Source of the DNA: Dehalococcoidia bacterium
GTDB lineage: Bacteria > Chloroflexota > Dehalococcoidia > SZUA-161
Length of the DNA stretch: 6,431 nt
Direction: 5' to 3'
Assembly: GCA_020344295.1 (NCBI GenBank)
Contig: CP070819.1
Span: forward strand, 428,715 to 435,145
Shown here: positions 6,099 through 6,431 of the stretch, one piece after another
Numbering within the stretch: the first letter of the stretch is position 1
Layout of the letters: every line of letters starts with the position of its first letter
Program-made: the position numbers and the translations under genes
Notes under the pieces: generated by a model
Database searches by the model: none
What the model saw: only the letters and a program-made list of their open reading frames with translations
Told to the model about the DNA's origin: nothing

Positions 6099-6431
6099 AT
6101 GTTAAACGCGAAAGATAGGATCGAGGAACTCAAAGGGAGGAAATTCAGAATGTCCAAGAACGGCCTGGATGAAGTCGAGGTGTCCTCTTTGATTGAGAGT
6201 TTAATAAATCAAAACAACGACCTTATCAGGAAGCTTGAGCGCCGTGGGTCTGCTGAAGAAATTGCGAAACAGACGAAGATAGAGGACGGGGAGCGAAAGA
6301 CGATTGCATCGGCGGAACAGCAGGCACGTGAGGTGATAAGGGCGGCCGAAGAAAGGGCGGAGGCAATAAAGGGATCGGCCAGAGTTGAAGCTGGCAATAT
6401 CATCGCTGAAGCAAAGAAAAAGAGCGAGGTA
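6099..6431 (+). CDS. DivIVA-like coiled-coil protein (3' truncated)
   Basis: First 111 residues of a protein cut by the window end. The N-terminus fits the DivIVA membrane-binding domain: KFRMSKNGLDEVEV (residues 15-28) aligns without gaps to the F-x2-S-x2-G-Y-D-E-x-E-V pattern of Bacillus DivIVA, placing F16 where the membrane-inserting Phe lies. From about residue 30 onward the chain is highly charged and Ala/Glu/Lys/Arg rich, typical of a long parallel coiled coil. DivIVA-family proteins sit at curved membranes at cell poles and division sites; a role here in division or envelope organisation is inferred. Start choice is uncertain. ATG 6099 keeps F16 and the usual 15-16 residues before it, but has only GGGGG (6084-6088) as ribosome site. 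An in-frame ATG at 6150 has an excellent GGGAGG (6135-6140) 9 bases upstream but would lose F16. A coiled-coil protein of another family, such as an ATPase stalk subunit, is a weaker alternative. Confidence 0.65.
   Translation, partial: MLNAKDRIEELKGRKFRMSKNGLDEVEVSSLIESLINQNNDLIRKLERRGSAEEIAKQTKIEDGERKTIASAEQQAREVIRAAEERAEAIKGSARVEAGNIIAEAKKKSEV

Overview
The window looks bacterial. Genes are preceded by Shine-Dalgarno sequences, a sigma-70-type promoter (perfect TATAAT) is visible, and the truncated last gene resembles DivIVA, which is typical of Gram-positive bacteria, Chloroflexota and some related phyla. Base composition is moderate: the first 1.5 kb is visibly richer in G+C than the 1.5-3.4 kb gene. 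I cannot name the organism. A Chloroflexota/Dehalococcoidia-like or environmental lineage is only a guess from the gene families.

Layout. Bases 1-3341 (+ strand): the 3' end of an ABC transporter ATPase with a C-terminal CBS region, overlapped by 4 bases (ATGA) by a single permease gene, then after about 70 bases a GH15 glucoamylase/trehalase-like glycoside hydrolase. ATPase followed by permease matches the YehX-YehW / OpuC type of osmoprotectant importer, so a binding protein and a second permease may lie just outside the left edge. Bases 3369-5488 (- strand, convergent with the GH15 gene): a flavin-dependent pyridine nucleotide-disulfide oxidoreductase, then a cyclase-family metal hydrolase 80 bases downstream, probably one transcription unit from a promoter at 5606-5635. 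Bases 5489-6098: a divergent intergenic region holding that promoter, a candidate 53-residue protein gene on the + strand (5652-5813), a weak terminator-like hairpin, and otherwise nothing I recognise. Bases 6099-6431 (+): the N-terminal 111 residues of a DivIVA-like coiled-coil protein, cut by the window end.

How the genes may work together. The left unit can be read as uptake of compatible solutes beside an alpha-glucoside (possibly trehalose) hydrolase, that is, osmolyte handling; this is inference from adjacency. The right unit pairs a redox enzyme with a metal-dependent hydrolase of unknown substrate. The oxidoreductase has the two redox cysteines but carries Tyr where lipoamide dehydrogenases have the catalytic His, so it should not be annotated simply as dihydrolipoyl dehydrogenase. 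I see no mobile element, CRISPR array, tRNA or rRNA, and no clear evidence of a wholly new system. The most useful leads are the oxidoreductase active site, the small ORF and the start-site conflict of the DivIVA-like gene.
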